Below are positions 1 to 6,346 of a stretch of 7,776 nucleotides of DNA, in pieces. Where the stretch lies: assembly GCA_022794295.1 (NCBI GenBank), contig JAAWEO010000089.1, positions 1 to 7,776 on the forward strand, read 5' to 3'. The DNA is from Angelakisella sp. Lineage in GTDB: Bacteria; Bacillota; Clostridia; Oscillospirales; Ruminococcaceae. Below the pieces are notes generated by a model. It ran no database searches. It worked only from the letters and a program-made list of their open reading frames with translations, and was not told the DNA's origin. Position numbers and translations under genes: made by a program. Every line of letters starts with the position of its first letter. The first letter of the stretch is position 1.

Positions 1-917
1 GTCCCCTCCATCAGGCAGGTGATGCAGGTGCCGGAAACATCCAGGGGGCGGCCGGTAAGCAGCATTTCCGAGGGGTTTTCCACCTCCGAAAGACCATTGC
101 CGCTCATTTCAAAGACCCCGATCTCGTTGGTGGAGCCAAAGCGGTTTTTGATGGCCCGTAAAATACGGTAAGAGAGGTTTCGGTCCCCCTCAAAGTAAAG
201 GACCGTGTCCACCATGTGCTCCAAAACCTTGGGACCTGCGATCCCCCCGTCTTTGTTCACATGCCCCACAATAAAGAGGGGGATCTCGTTCCCCTTGCAG
301 GCGTTGATCAGCAGCTGGGTGCATTCCCGCACCTGGGTGACGCTCCCTGACGAGGATGTAATGGAGGATAGGGAGATGGTCTGGATGGAATCCACCACCA
401 CCACATCCGGCTTTTCCGCCAAAATAGTCTCGTAGATCTCCTCGGCATCGGTGGTGGAGGTGAGAAGGACATTCCCTCCCCCTACCTCCAGGCGGTTGGC
501 CCGCAGCTTTACCTGGCGCAGGCTTTCCTCCCCGGATACATACAGTACCCGCAGACCGGGGTCGATGGTGCGGCACATTTGCAGCAGAATGGTGGACTTG
601 CCGATGCCCGGGTCGCCGCAGACCAGGATGGCCGCCCCGGGGACAATGCCGCCTCCCAGCACCCGGTCCAGCTCCTTCATCCCGGTGTGGTACCGCACCG
701 ATTCATCGGCGGAGACCTCTGCCAGGGACTTTACCTTAGCGGGGGCCGCCCGGCGCTCTGCGGCAGCGGCCTTGGCGGCGGGGCCGCCGGAGGCCCGGGT
801 CTCTTCTGTAAAGGTGTTCCAGCTGCCGCAGTCGGGGCACTTCCCCTGCCACTTGGGGACCTCGCATCCGCACTGGGTGCAGACATAGACGGTTTTGGAT
901 CTGCTTTTTACGGCCAT
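1..917 (-). CDS. radA: DNA repair protein RadA/Sms, 3' part missing
   Basis: RadA is a RecA-like ATPase that acts as a helicase on recombination intermediates in DNA repair. The 305 residues visible from ATG 917 hold, in order, a four-cysteine zinc finger (C13-x2-C16 and C27-x2-C30), a Walker A motif GDPGIGKST at 101-109, a Walker B strand DVVVVDSIQT at 171-180, and the RadA signature KNRFG at 257-261. The family is usually about 450 residues, so roughly 150 residues (the Lon-protease-like C-terminal domain) lie beyond the window edge; nothing suggests the gene itself is broken. The start lies 2 bases after the stop of the 147-aa gene, with an AAGGA site about 11 bases upstream inside that gene, so the two are probably co-transcribed and translationally linked. 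The identification rests on motif order and is very secure. Confidence 0.96.
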   Translation of the reverse strand, partial: MAVKSRSKTVYVCTQCGCEVPKWQGKCPDCGSWNTFTEETRASGGPAAKAAAAERRAAPAKVKSLAEVSADESVRYHTGMKELDRVLGGGIVPGAAILVCGDPGIGKSTILLQMCRTIDPGLRVLYVSGEESLRQVKLRANRLEVGGGNVLLTSTTDAEEIYETILAEKPDVVVVDSIQTISLSSITSSSGSVTQVRECTQLLINACKGNEIPLFIVGHVNKDGGIAGPKVLEHMVDTVLYFEGDRNLSYRILRAIKNRFGSTNEIGVFEMSGNGLSEVENPSEMLLTGRPLDVSGTCITCLMEG

Positions 918-919
918 GT

Positions 920-1363
920 TTATAGATTTCCTTCCACAACAATAATATCGGTATGCTGTAATGCCCCCTCCAGCCAGCGGAGAAAGGTGTCGTAAAACCG
1001 CCGCCGCTTTCTGGTGACCCGCCCCAGATCTCTTTTGAGAAGCTCCATCAGCTTTTCCCAATCCGCCCTTCCCAGCCAGTTTGGGGAGCAGGGATCAAAG
1101 ACGGTCTCCGGGGTTCCGCTGATGGCGTCCTTTGTGGGGTACATTACAAGAAAATACTCCTGGAGCATCACCTGGTAATCCCGGAAACCGACCTTCAAGG
1201 GAAGCAGGTAGCTGTGCCAATCCTCCCACCTGGGGTCCTGCTCCGGGCTGTGGGAAGGCCTCAGAGGCTGAAAGACGAGGCGGACCCGCTCCTCTGGGGG
1301 CGAGTACAGCTTTAGAGCAAAGGGCAGCTGTTCTGCGCCGCAGTCTTCCGGCAGCCAAATCAT
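920..1363 (-). CDS. Unknown 147-aa protein between cwlD and radA
   Basis: I do not recognise this protein. It starts at ATG 1363 with a good AAAGGAGAGGA ribosome binding site that overlaps the cwlD stop codon, and it ends 2 bases before radA, so it is the middle gene of a compact operon. The product is soluble-looking, with no signal peptide or membrane segment. It is rich in Trp, Tyr, Phe and Arg, with a Pro/Glu-rich N-terminal part and a basic stretch RDLGRVTRKRRRFYDTF near residues 111-127 that could bind nucleic acid (inference from charge only). Reality of the gene is supported by its ribosome binding site, tight packing between two recognised genes and full-length open frame. Function could relate to either neighbour, but nothing in the sequence decides this. 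Confidence 0.82.
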   Translation of the reverse strand: MIWLPEDCGAEQLPFALKLYSPPEERVRLVFQPLRPSHSPEQDPRWEDWHSYLLPLKVGFRDYQVMLQEYFLVMYPTKDAISGTPETVFDPCSPNWLGRADWEKLMELLKRDLGRVTRKRRRFYDTFLRWLEGALQHTDIIVVEGNL

Positions 1364-1378
1364 AAACGTCCTCTCCTT

Positions 1379-2137
1379 TTACGCTTTACTGGGATCGTCC
1401 GGTGTTTCCTCCTCGAAGCTGCCATCATAAAATTCCAACAGAGAACAGCAGATGGCAAAGGCCACCCGGTCCTGATAATCCTCCGAGGCCAAAAGAGCCG
1501 CCTCCTCCGGGTTGGAAAGAAAGCCGCATTCCACCAGGACAGCAGGAGTGACAGTATTATTATATAACAAAAAAAGGGAACTGTCAGCCTTTTTTATCTG
1601 CCGGGTGTTTTCCGGCTGGAGAAGCCCCCGGAAATTGTCCTGGATGGTCTGGGCCAATTCCTCGCTTCCCGGGGATTTCGGCGCGTAAAACACCTGGGCC
1701 CCCTTGATCCGGGACTGGGGAAATTTGTTCAGATGGATGCTTACCGCCACCGCGCTGGGGTTGGCGGTCATGATTTTCAGACGGTTTTTCAGGTCGGAAT
1801 TTTTCTGGGCGCGGATCGTCTTTTTCCCTTCGTCGTGGATGGAGATATCGGTCTCCCGTGTCATCTCCACCTGAAAGCCAAACAAGGTACAGTATTCCCG
1901 GACCTTGTGGGCAATGGCAAGGTTTACGTTTTTCTCGGTGATGTTGTTTCCCTCCGCGCCGCCATCCATTCCCCCGTGGCCCGGGTCCAGGATCACCACC
2001 GGGCGGGTGGTGGTGGGCAGACCTACCACACGGCTTTCCAGGGTGCGGTCCAGGGCAGCCAGCGCCCCGAGGATCGCTCCCCCAGCGGCGATCCCCCCCA
2101 AGGCCAGGGCAGCAAATTTTTTGCAGCGAGCTTTCAT
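1379..2137 (-). CDS. cwlD: N-acetylmuramoyl-L-alanine amidase, CwlD-like
   Basis: This is a zinc-dependent Amidase_3 family enzyme that cleaves the amide bond between N-acetylmuramic acid and the peptide stem. In spore formers CwlD does this during cortex synthesis as the first step to muramic-delta-lactam, which is later read by germination lytic enzymes. The 252-residue length fits CwlD. A hydrophobic N-terminal segment (about residues 9-29, behind KARCKK) is a signal or anchor. The catalytic set is complete: DPGHGG with His54, the Glu of ITEKN (Glu68), SIHLN with His135, and VECGFLSN with Glu203. The central tract with KTIRAQKNSDLKNRL is also typical. ATG 2137 is preceded by a G-rich AGGGGGGAT site. 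It is the first gene of the run leading to radA. General cell-wall amidases share the fold, but size, anchor and lack of wall-binding repeats favour CwlD. Confidence 0.9.
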   Translation of the reverse strand: MKARCKKFAALALGGIAAGGAILGALAALDRTLESRVVGLPTTTRPVVILDPGHGGMDGGAEGNNITEKNVNLAIAHKVREYCTLFGFQVEMTRETDISIHDEGKKTIRAQKNSDLKNRLKIMTANPSAVAVSIHLNKFPQSRIKGAQVFYAPKSPGSEELAQTIQDNFRGLLQPENTRQIKKADSSLFLLYNNTVTPAVLVECGFLSNPEEAALLASEDYQDRVAFAICCSLLEFYDGSFEEETPDDPSKA

Positions 2138-2161
2138 ATTGGTATCCCCCCTCGCTGGAAG

Positions 2162-2190
2162 TCATATGAAGGGGACAAGGTCCTTTATTC
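2162..2190 (-). promoter_or_regulatory. Candidate sporulation sigma (E/G) promoter for cwlD
   Basis: On the minus strand GAATA (2190-2186) is followed after 17 bases by CATATGA (2168-2162), about 25 bases upstream of the cwlD start. This resembles the -35/-10 layout of SigG (GnATR, CATnnTA-like) and also SigE (ATA, CATAcaMT-like) promoters. B. subtilis cwlD is known to be a sporulation gene. The match is imperfect in the last bases of the -10 and would not stand without the gene context. Confidence 0.5.
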
Positions 2191-2200
2191 CTGTGAAGGG

Positions 2201-2229
2201 TTGACTTTTCCCCACTTTTTGTTTATTAT
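2201..2229 (+). promoter_or_regulatory. Sigma-A promoter of the 196-aa gene
   Basis: TTGACT (2201-2206) and TATTAT (2224-2229) are separated by exactly 17 bases, each matching the sigma-A consensus in five of six positions. Transcription would start near 2236, which rules out the in-frame ATG at 2236 as a normal start and supports ATG 2290. This promoter and the cwlD promoter candidate on the other strand lie back to back. Confidence 0.8.
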
Positions 2230-2270
2230 GGACCTATGATTCGGAGAGCCAGGTATACGACCGGCAGCGA

Positions 2271-2280
2271 AAAGGGAGGT
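2271..2280 (+). promoter_or_regulatory. Ribosome binding site deciding start 2290
   Basis: AAAGGGAGGT ends 9 bases before ATG 2290. The upstream in-frame ATG at 2236 has no such site and falls at the predicted transcription start, so 2290 is the better start. Confidence 0.8.
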
Positions 2281-2289
2281 AAGCACAGG

Positions 2290-2880
2290 ATGGGTCTTAT
2301 CAAACGGTTACAGCGGAAAACCGTCGGTGTCCATCCCCGTCTGCTTGTTTTTGAGCGGGAAAATACAGAAAACGCCTATGTCACCTGGGAGGATAAAAGA
2401 AAGCCCCAGGTCACCCTAAGAGATGGCATGACCCAGGAGGAATACCAGGCCCTGGCAGCTCGCCGGGAGGAGCTCCTGCGCCAGGCGGAGGAGCTCCTTT
2501 GGCGCAGCTACCTGGACCCCAAAAGCGATGACCTGATGTCCGAGGAGAATTCCTTCCCTGACATTCGGTACCTTACCGGGAATTACTATGTAGAGCGCGA
2601 AAGCTACGGCTATATCTACCGGGACAGCCGCGGCTTTGCCTACCATATTAAAAACGGGCAGCTTCGGTATAAGCACCACAACGGCAAAGGGTGGGTGGAA
2701 GAATTCCTCCCCCTGGACAGTCCGGAGATCACCCGGTATTACCAGATCCTTTTCGGCCTGCACCTGACCGGGGATGAAAGCGGCGAGGAAGAGGACTATA
2801 TGGGTCTGGACCTGGAGGCGGAATTTCTGGCCTTAGATGACCCCATCGAGTTCGAGATCCTTTCCCACGACGTCATCTAA
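2290..2880 (+). CDS. Unknown 196-aa protein, divergent from cwlD
   Basis: I do not recognise the family. The start at 2290 is chosen from the ribosome binding site and promoter; an in-frame ATG 54 bases upstream is less likely. The predicted product (beginning MGLIKRLQRKT) is cytoplasmic, with no signal peptide or membrane helix. Visible parts are a basic N-terminus (1-11), a charged probable helix or short coiled coil around 48-72 (QEEYQALAARREELLRQAEE), a tyrosine-rich tract that looks like alternating beta strands at about 92-134, and a strongly acidic tail from 161 on. It is a single-gene transcript: strong sigma-A promoter ahead, terminator directly behind the stop codon. Its divergence from cwlD does not by itself imply a sporulation role, since its promoter is of the vegetative type. 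Confidence 0.85.
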   Translation: MGLIKRLQRKTVGVHPRLLVFERENTENAYVTWEDKRKPQVTLRDGMTQEEYQALAARREELLRQAEELLWRSYLDPKSDDLMSEENSFPDIRYLTGNYYVERESYGYIYRDSRGFAYHIKNGQLRYKHHNGKGWVEEFLPLDSPEITRYYQILFGLHLTGDESGEEEDYMGLDLEAEFLALDDPIEFEILSHDVI

Positions 2881-2940
2881 AAATAAAAAAAGCGGCATGG
2901 CCTTCCCTTCCCCGGGACCGCCATGCCGCCTTTTATTTTT
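2881..2940. terminator. Bidirectional intrinsic terminator
   Basis: A perfect 10-bp stem, GCGGCATGGC (2892-2901) with GCCATGCCGC (2920-2929), is flanked by an A-rich tract on the left and a T-rich tract on the right. It therefore works in both directions, ending the 196-aa gene (stop at 2880) and the convergent M56 gene (stop at 2942). Confidence 0.92.
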
Positions 2941-2941
2941 A

Positions 2942-5323
2942 TCAGCCGTTCTGAAAGGAACCGTCCTCCAAGGGTCCAATGGGCATCAGGCCATGGGCTC
3001 CGCCGCCGGTTCCAATGCCAATAATGGTGTGCAGCTGATCCGCCACACGGCGGAACCGGAACTCCTGATAGTTTCCGCTCCAGCGCCACCCCTCCCCCTG
3101 GGGGACACCGTTGCCGTTGGCAGAAATCCAGCGGCTGGACTCGGTGGTGCTGTAGTCCCACAAAAAGTTTACTGCAAATTCATTGCCATCCTCCGATATG
3201 GCCATAGGGGCGATCTCCCCCAGGGTGAAGTCCAGGATCTTCAGCTCCTCCGGGATATCCTCTGCGGTAAAGGCTTCGAAGTATCCCCGGATCCCCACCT
3301 GGGCCACCTCTGTCAGGCTCCCGCCGGCGTAGAAGGAGAGGGCCTCATTGGTGATCCCGTCGGCGGCCGCATCCAGGTAGAGGTCCCGGATCATCTGGTA
3401 GGCGTCTTGCGTGAGCTCCACCCGGTAGTTGGTCAGCTGCTCTGCATAATAGTGCCCGTCCGCTTCGTAAATATAGTAGGCGTTTCCGGGCTCTCTGATC
3501 TCAATACGGAGATGATCGTCCACCGGGACCTCCTTCTCCAGCGGATTAAGCGGAACGTCGCTCCCGCCCAGGATCAGCTCCGCCAGCTTGGTGGCGGTCT
3601 CCCCCTGGTAGTGGGTAAATTTTCGCAGCCGCCGGCCGTTTACCGTCTCCTCATAGCCGGTGTAATAGCCATTGGTCTCGTCCGGGGCCTCCCGGCGGGA
3701 TATGGTCTGCCAAATGCTCCAAATATCCTGGTAGGTTTCCCGGGCGAGCTCCAGCCGGTAGTCCTCCGGACGCTCCATAAAGAAGCGGTCCCCGGCTTGA
3801 TAAACAAAATAGGAGGTTCCGGGACGTCCCATATTGATGAATAGGTAGCTGTCCGCCTGCGGGGTCTTGCCGGGCTTTTCCTCCAAAAGAGTGCCATCCA
3901 GTAAGAGGGAGGCCAGCCGGGAGCCGACCAGCGGTTCAGTGACCAGTAGGTACTGGCCCGCCTTTCCATCCGAAATTTCCTGGAATCCTACCTGGTATTC
4001 CCATATCTGGGCGGGATCAAGAAGGAAGGTGTATTCCTCCACCATTTGAAACAGCCCCGACGATTCCCGAAGGGCGTAATGCTGCCCGCTCTCGCCGCCT
4101 GTCTCCCCCCAGACCTGGGTCTTGGTAAAGCAAAGGGCAAGGCTTTCCGCCGTGGTGGGATCCGGCTGCCCGAAGGTGAACCGCAGCTCCCAGTCCATAG
4201 CCCTTTCCCCGGCGGGAAGGGGCTTTTCTGCCACCTCTAAAGCGGCGGTCAGCTCCATGAGCTGTCTCACCTGCTCCGGGTCCTCCAGGGAGACCGAGCC
4301 GGAGCCCTGGCGCTCCACCCGCAGGCGCTCCCCTTCCCCGGGCTCCCGATAGGCAAGCCCCTCCTGCCGGGAAAGGGAAACCCACCCCTCCCCTGCCGGG
4401 TCCGCAATAAGGCAGAAGGCCAGCACCGCCCCCAGCGCCGCCGCAGCGGCCAACAGCCAAAAAGCGGGCTTTTGATAGCGGAGAACGTTTTTGATCCGGC
4501 TTTTCACATCGTTCTCCCCAAAGGCCAACGGGGTCACCAGGCCGCTTTGCCGCTGGGAAATGGCCAGAAGGGCGCTGGAATAGCTTTTCCGGACCCCAGG
4601 TCCCAGCCGGGTCATCACCTGTTCATCGCAGGACATTTCCATATCCCGGCACATCAGGAAATAGGCCGCCCACAGCACCGGGTTGAACCAATGTATACAC
4701 AGAAGAAGAAGGGCCAGGGGCTTCACCAAATGGTCCTTCCGCCGGATGTGGACCTCCTCATGACAGAGGACAAACCGCCGTTCCTCCTGGGTGAGGCTCA
4801 GGGGCAGATAGATCTTGGGCCGGAAAAACCCCAGAACAAAGGCGGTGGGGATGCGGTCGCTTTCCCAGATGTTCCCCTCCCGGAGCACCGCTTCCCGGAG
4901 CCCCCGCCGAAAGCGCAGGTAGGAGAGCACGCAGTAGGCCAGCATCAAAATGGCTCCCACCTGCCATACCATAGAGCCTATCCCCAGCCAAAGCTGCACC
5001 GGATTGACCGAGGCCTCCGGGATGGCCGGGGGCAGGCTGTGGTTGACCGCCTGGTCAAAGAACCGGAAGCCGCTTTGAATCTCCGGCCGGGCGGCATAGA
5101 TGATCTCCGGGGGAACGGTCTGGGGCCGGGGCATCAGGCTGAGGACACTGGAAAAGGACACCGGGCAGACCAGCCGGAACAGTACCACCGCCCACAGGAG
5201 GTAGGAAAAGGATTTTGGGGCCCGGCGCAGAAGCAGCCGCCCCGCCATTACTACCAGGGCCGCCCAGGCCGCCCCGATGCTCATATTCAAAATCTGGATG
5301 AACCAGCTTACCGGAATGCTCAT
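2942..5323 (-). CDS. M56 (BlaR1/MecR1-like) membrane metalloprotease with unusual external region
   Basis: The N-terminal part is an M56 peptidase: hydrophobic segments near residues 8-32, 40-60, 108-136, 200-225 and 286-307, the zinc motif HEEVH at 188-192, and a second conserved block RDMEMSCDEQV at 226-236, where Glu229 is the likely third ligand by its spacing of 37 from the last His. In BlaR1 this domain sits in the membrane and, once its outer sensor is engaged, leads to loss of the BlaI-type repressor. Here the outer part (about 310-793) has no penicillin-binding Ser-x-x-Lys domain that I can see. Instead, about 455-540 and 568-650 are similar to each other (YLFINMGRPGTSYFVY against HLRIEIREPGNAYYIY; YRLELARETYQ against YRVELTQDAYQ), followed by a C-terminal domain. 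The frame overlaps the repressor by ATGA, with GGAGG 7 bases upstream. The signal sensed is unknown. Confidence 0.9.
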   Translation of the reverse strand: MSIPVSWFIQILNMSIGAAWAALVVMAGRLLLRRAPKSFSYLLWAVVLFRLVCPVSFSSVLSLMPRPQTVPPEIIYAARPEIQSGFRFFDQAVNHSLPPAIPEASVNPVQLWLGIGSMVWQVGAILMLAYCVLSYLRFRRGLREAVLREGNIWESDRIPTAFVLGFFRPKIYLPLSLTQEERRFVLCHEEVHIRRKDHLVKPLALLLLCIHWFNPVLWAAYFLMCRDMEMSCDEQVMTRLGPGVRKSYSSALLAISQRQSGLVTPLAFGENDVKSRIKNVLRYQKPAFWLLAAAAALGAVLAFCLIADPAGEGWVSLSRQEGLAYREPGEGERLRVERQGSGSVSLEDPEQVRQLMELTAALEVAEKPLPAGERAMDWELRFTFGQPDPTTAESLALCFTKTQVWGETGGESGQHYALRESSGLFQMVEEYTFLLDPAQIWEYQVGFQEISDGKAGQYLLVTEPLVGSRLASLLLDGTLLEEKPGKTPQADSYLFINMGRPGTSYFVYQAGDRFFMERPEDYRLELARETYQDIWSIWQTISRREAPDETNGYYTGYEETVNGRRLRKFTHYQGETATKLAELILGGSDVPLNPLEKEVPVDDHLRIEIREPGNAYYIYEADGHYYAEQLTNYRVELTQDAYQMIRDLYLDAAADGITNEALSFYAGGSLTEVAQVGIRGYFEAFTAEDIPEELKILDFTLGEIAPMAISEDGNEFAVNFLWDYSTTESSRWISANGNGVPQGEGWRWSGNYQEFRFRRVADQLHTIIGIGTGGGAHGLMPIGPLEDGSFQNG

Positions 5324-5676
5324 TCGATCGCCTCCACAATGATTTTGGTCAGCTCTGCCGCCTCCTCCCGGGTGAGCTTGTGCTGTCCCAGGAAGGCGGT
5401 GAGAAAGAGGGGCAGGGAGCCCTCAAAGCCCCGCTCCACCACCGCCTGGCTTTCGTACTGGCGCACCTGTTCCCGCCCCACCAGGGCGGTGACAGTGGCG
5501 TTTTCGTTTTTCAGAAGCCCCCTCTCCCCCAGCTTCCGGAGCATGGTGTAGGTGGTGGGCTTCTTCCATCCCAGCCGTTCCAGACAGACCCGGGAAAGCT
5601 GGGTGGAGTTTACCGGCTCCAGCTCCCAAATGATATCCATAAAGCGGTATTCGGCATCAAACAGCTTGTATTCCAC
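5320..5676 (-). CDS. BlaI/MecI/CopY-family transcriptional repressor
   Basis: The 118-residue product matches the size and layout of BlaI/MecI repressors: an N-terminal winged helix (residues 1-70), with the probable recognition helix in GWKKPTTYTMLRKLGERGLL at 36-55, then a short helical dimerisation tail (about 85-118). Such proteins bind dyad operators as dimers and are inactivated through a partner M56 protease. The partner follows immediately, sharing an ATGA overlap, so translation of the two is coupled. The start is GTG 5676, with AAAGGAGGA 6 bases upstream; the next in-frame Met would remove part of the fold. The promoter ahead carries two matching dyads, consistent with autorepression. 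With no beta-lactamase nearby, I do not call it blaI in the strict sense. Confidence 0.92.
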   Translation of the reverse strand: MEYKLFDAEYRFMDIIWELEPVNSTQLSRVCLERLGWKKPTTYTMLRKLGERGLLKNENATVTALVGREQVRQYESQAVVERGFEGSLPLFLTAFLGQHKLTREEAAELTKIIVEAIE

Positions 5677-5691
5677 CGGAAATCCTCCTTT

Positions 5692-5709
5692 GGTTTATTG
5701 TGATAGACC
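5692..5709 (-). promoter_or_regulatory. Operator candidate O2 in the repressor leader
   Basis: GGTTTATTGTGATAGACC is an 18-bp imperfect dyad (GGTTTA, six bases, TAGACC). It has the same form and core as O1, in opposite orientation, and its centre lies 32 bp away, about three helical turns. It abuts the ribosome binding site of the repressor gene, between the transcription and translation starts, where a bound repressor would block transcription. Confidence 0.65.
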
Positions 5710-5723
5710 TCTCTCCGCTTTTT

Positions 5724-5741
5724 AGTTTACTCCAATAAACC
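5724..5741 (-). promoter_or_regulatory. Operator candidate O1 over the -10 box
   Basis: On the minus strand GGTTTATTGGAGTAAACT contains the exact dyad GTTTA, six bases, TAAAC, and covers the -10 hexamer. Binding there would exclude RNA polymerase. BlaI-family repressors use dyads of this general size with paired sites, so the repressor encoded just downstream is the obvious ligand (inference). Confidence 0.68.
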
Positions 5742-5752
5742 TCGTTTGTCAA
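5724..5752 (-). promoter_or_regulatory. Sigma-A promoter of the repressor-M56 operon
   Basis: On the minus strand TTGACA (5752-5747, perfect -35) and TAAACT (5729-5724) are spaced 17 bases apart. Predicted transcription start is near 5717, leaving a leader of about 40 bases that holds O2 and the ribosome binding site AAAGGAGGA (5691-5683). Confidence 0.82.
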
Positions 5753-5782
5753 GATGGTATGAAGGCCATTTCCGGCGTTTTC

Positions 5783-5811
5783 TTAACAATCTTTCGAACC
5801 TGTGATAGATT
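5783..5811 (+). promoter_or_regulatory. Sigma-A promoter candidate of the 135-aa gene
   Basis: TTAACA (5783-5788) and TAGATT (5806-5811) are spaced 17 bases apart, with a TG one base before the -10 (extended -10). Transcription would start near 5818 and give a leader of about 72 bases. This is divergent from the repressor promoter, with about 30 bases between the two -35 boxes. Confidence 0.6.
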
Positions 5812-5841
5812 GGTTTACCGGGGACTTCTGGTTTTTTACCG

Positions 5842-5853
5842 GAACTATAGTTC
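5842..5853. repeat. Perfect 12-bp palindrome in the leader of the 135-aa gene
   Basis: GAACTATAGTTC reads the same on both strands. Just upstream, GGTTTACCGG (5812-5821) and GGTTTTTTACCGG (5830-5842) form a loose direct repeat. Both sit between the predicted transcription start and the ribosome binding site, where a regulator could bind. It could also supply a TATAGT -10 box, but no good -35 lies at the right distance. Confidence 0.55.
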
Positions 5854-5889
5854 TCTATCAATCTTTCTTTTGGAAGGAGAGGGACTGTG

Positions 5890-6297
5890 ATGAAACCAAT
5901 TTCCAACTTCCTCGCTTCCCTGCCGCCGGAGGAGCAAAGCGGTCCTCTGGCAACGCTGCTCCCCACCCTGTTCTTTGGGGAGAAAAAACAGGCCCTGAAC
6001 GCCAGCTATGAGCTATGGAACATCCTCTGCAACCAGGGGCAGGTGGTCCCCGCTGCTCTGCCGGTCTATGACCTGCTGGTACAGGGGCTTCCGGAGCTGG
6101 AGCCGGACCTTCAGGTGGAGGTGCTGGATATCCTCTATCAGTTTGCGGCCGGTGCGGCGGTAAAGGGCTCCGGAGAGCCCTGGCGGGCAGCCCTCCGGGA
6201 AAGGCTCCAGAGGGACCGGGCGGTCTACCAGCGCCTTTCCCAAAGCGCCAGCGAGGACGCAGCAGCCTTTGCCCAGCTGATCCTGGAACAGCAATAG
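5890..6297 (+). CDS. Unknown 135-aa helical protein
   Basis: I do not recognise a named family. The product is almost entirely predicted helix, leucine- and alanine-rich, with no signal peptide or membrane segment. Segments such as ALNASYELWNILCNQG (about 35-50) and LQVEVLDILYQFAAG (about 74-88) alternate in a way reminiscent of HEAT-like helical repeats found in some small immunity-type and scaffold proteins; this is a resemblance only. ATG 5890 is chosen because AAGGAGAGGG (5874-5883) is well placed for it; a GTG directly before it at 5887 would add one residue. The gene is monocistronic, divergent from the repressor operon across a 213-bp shared control region, and ends at a hairpin terminator. 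Confidence 0.82.
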   Translation: MKPISNFLASLPPEEQSGPLATLLPTLFFGEKKQALNASYELWNILCNQGQVVPAALPVYDLLVQGLPELEPDLQVEVLDILYQFAAGAAVKGSGEPWRAALRERLQRDRAVYQRLSQSASEDAAAFAQLILEQQ

Positions 6298-6334
6298 AAA
6301 AAGGCCCCGGGGCATCCCAGGGCCTTTCTGTTTT
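6298..6334. terminator. Bidirectional intrinsic terminator
   Basis: AAAGGCCC (6300-6307) pairs with GGGCCTTT (6320-6327). A T-rich tail follows on the plus strand (6325-6334) and five Ts follow on the minus strand (complement of 6298-6302). It lies 3 bases past the stop of the 135-aa gene and also ends the convergent lipoprotein gene, whose stop is at 6347. Confidence 0.85.
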
Positions 6335-6346
6335 GGTCTCTGACCG

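Noticed and set aside
2236..2289. Upstream in-frame ATG extending the 196-aa protein by 18 residues
   Set aside because: It falls at the predicted transcription start of the sigma-A promoter and has no ribosome binding site, while ATG 2290 has AAAGGGAGGT at good spacing.
2837..3844. Long plus-strand open frame opposite the M56 gene
   Set aside because: It starts inside the 196-aa gene, crosses a strong terminator, has no ribosome binding site and encodes low-complexity Gly/Pro/Leu-rich sequence. It is a shadow of the GC-rich minus-strand gene.
4472..5551. 359-codon plus-strand open frame opposite the M56 and repressor genes
   Set aside because: Pro/Gly/His/Gln-rich composition typical of antisense frames, and it overlaps two recognised genes completely.
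2942..5676. Beta-lactam resistance blaR1-blaI system
   Set aside because: The repressor and protease fold are right, but no penicillin-binding sensor domain and no beta-lactamase or PBP2a gene is present.
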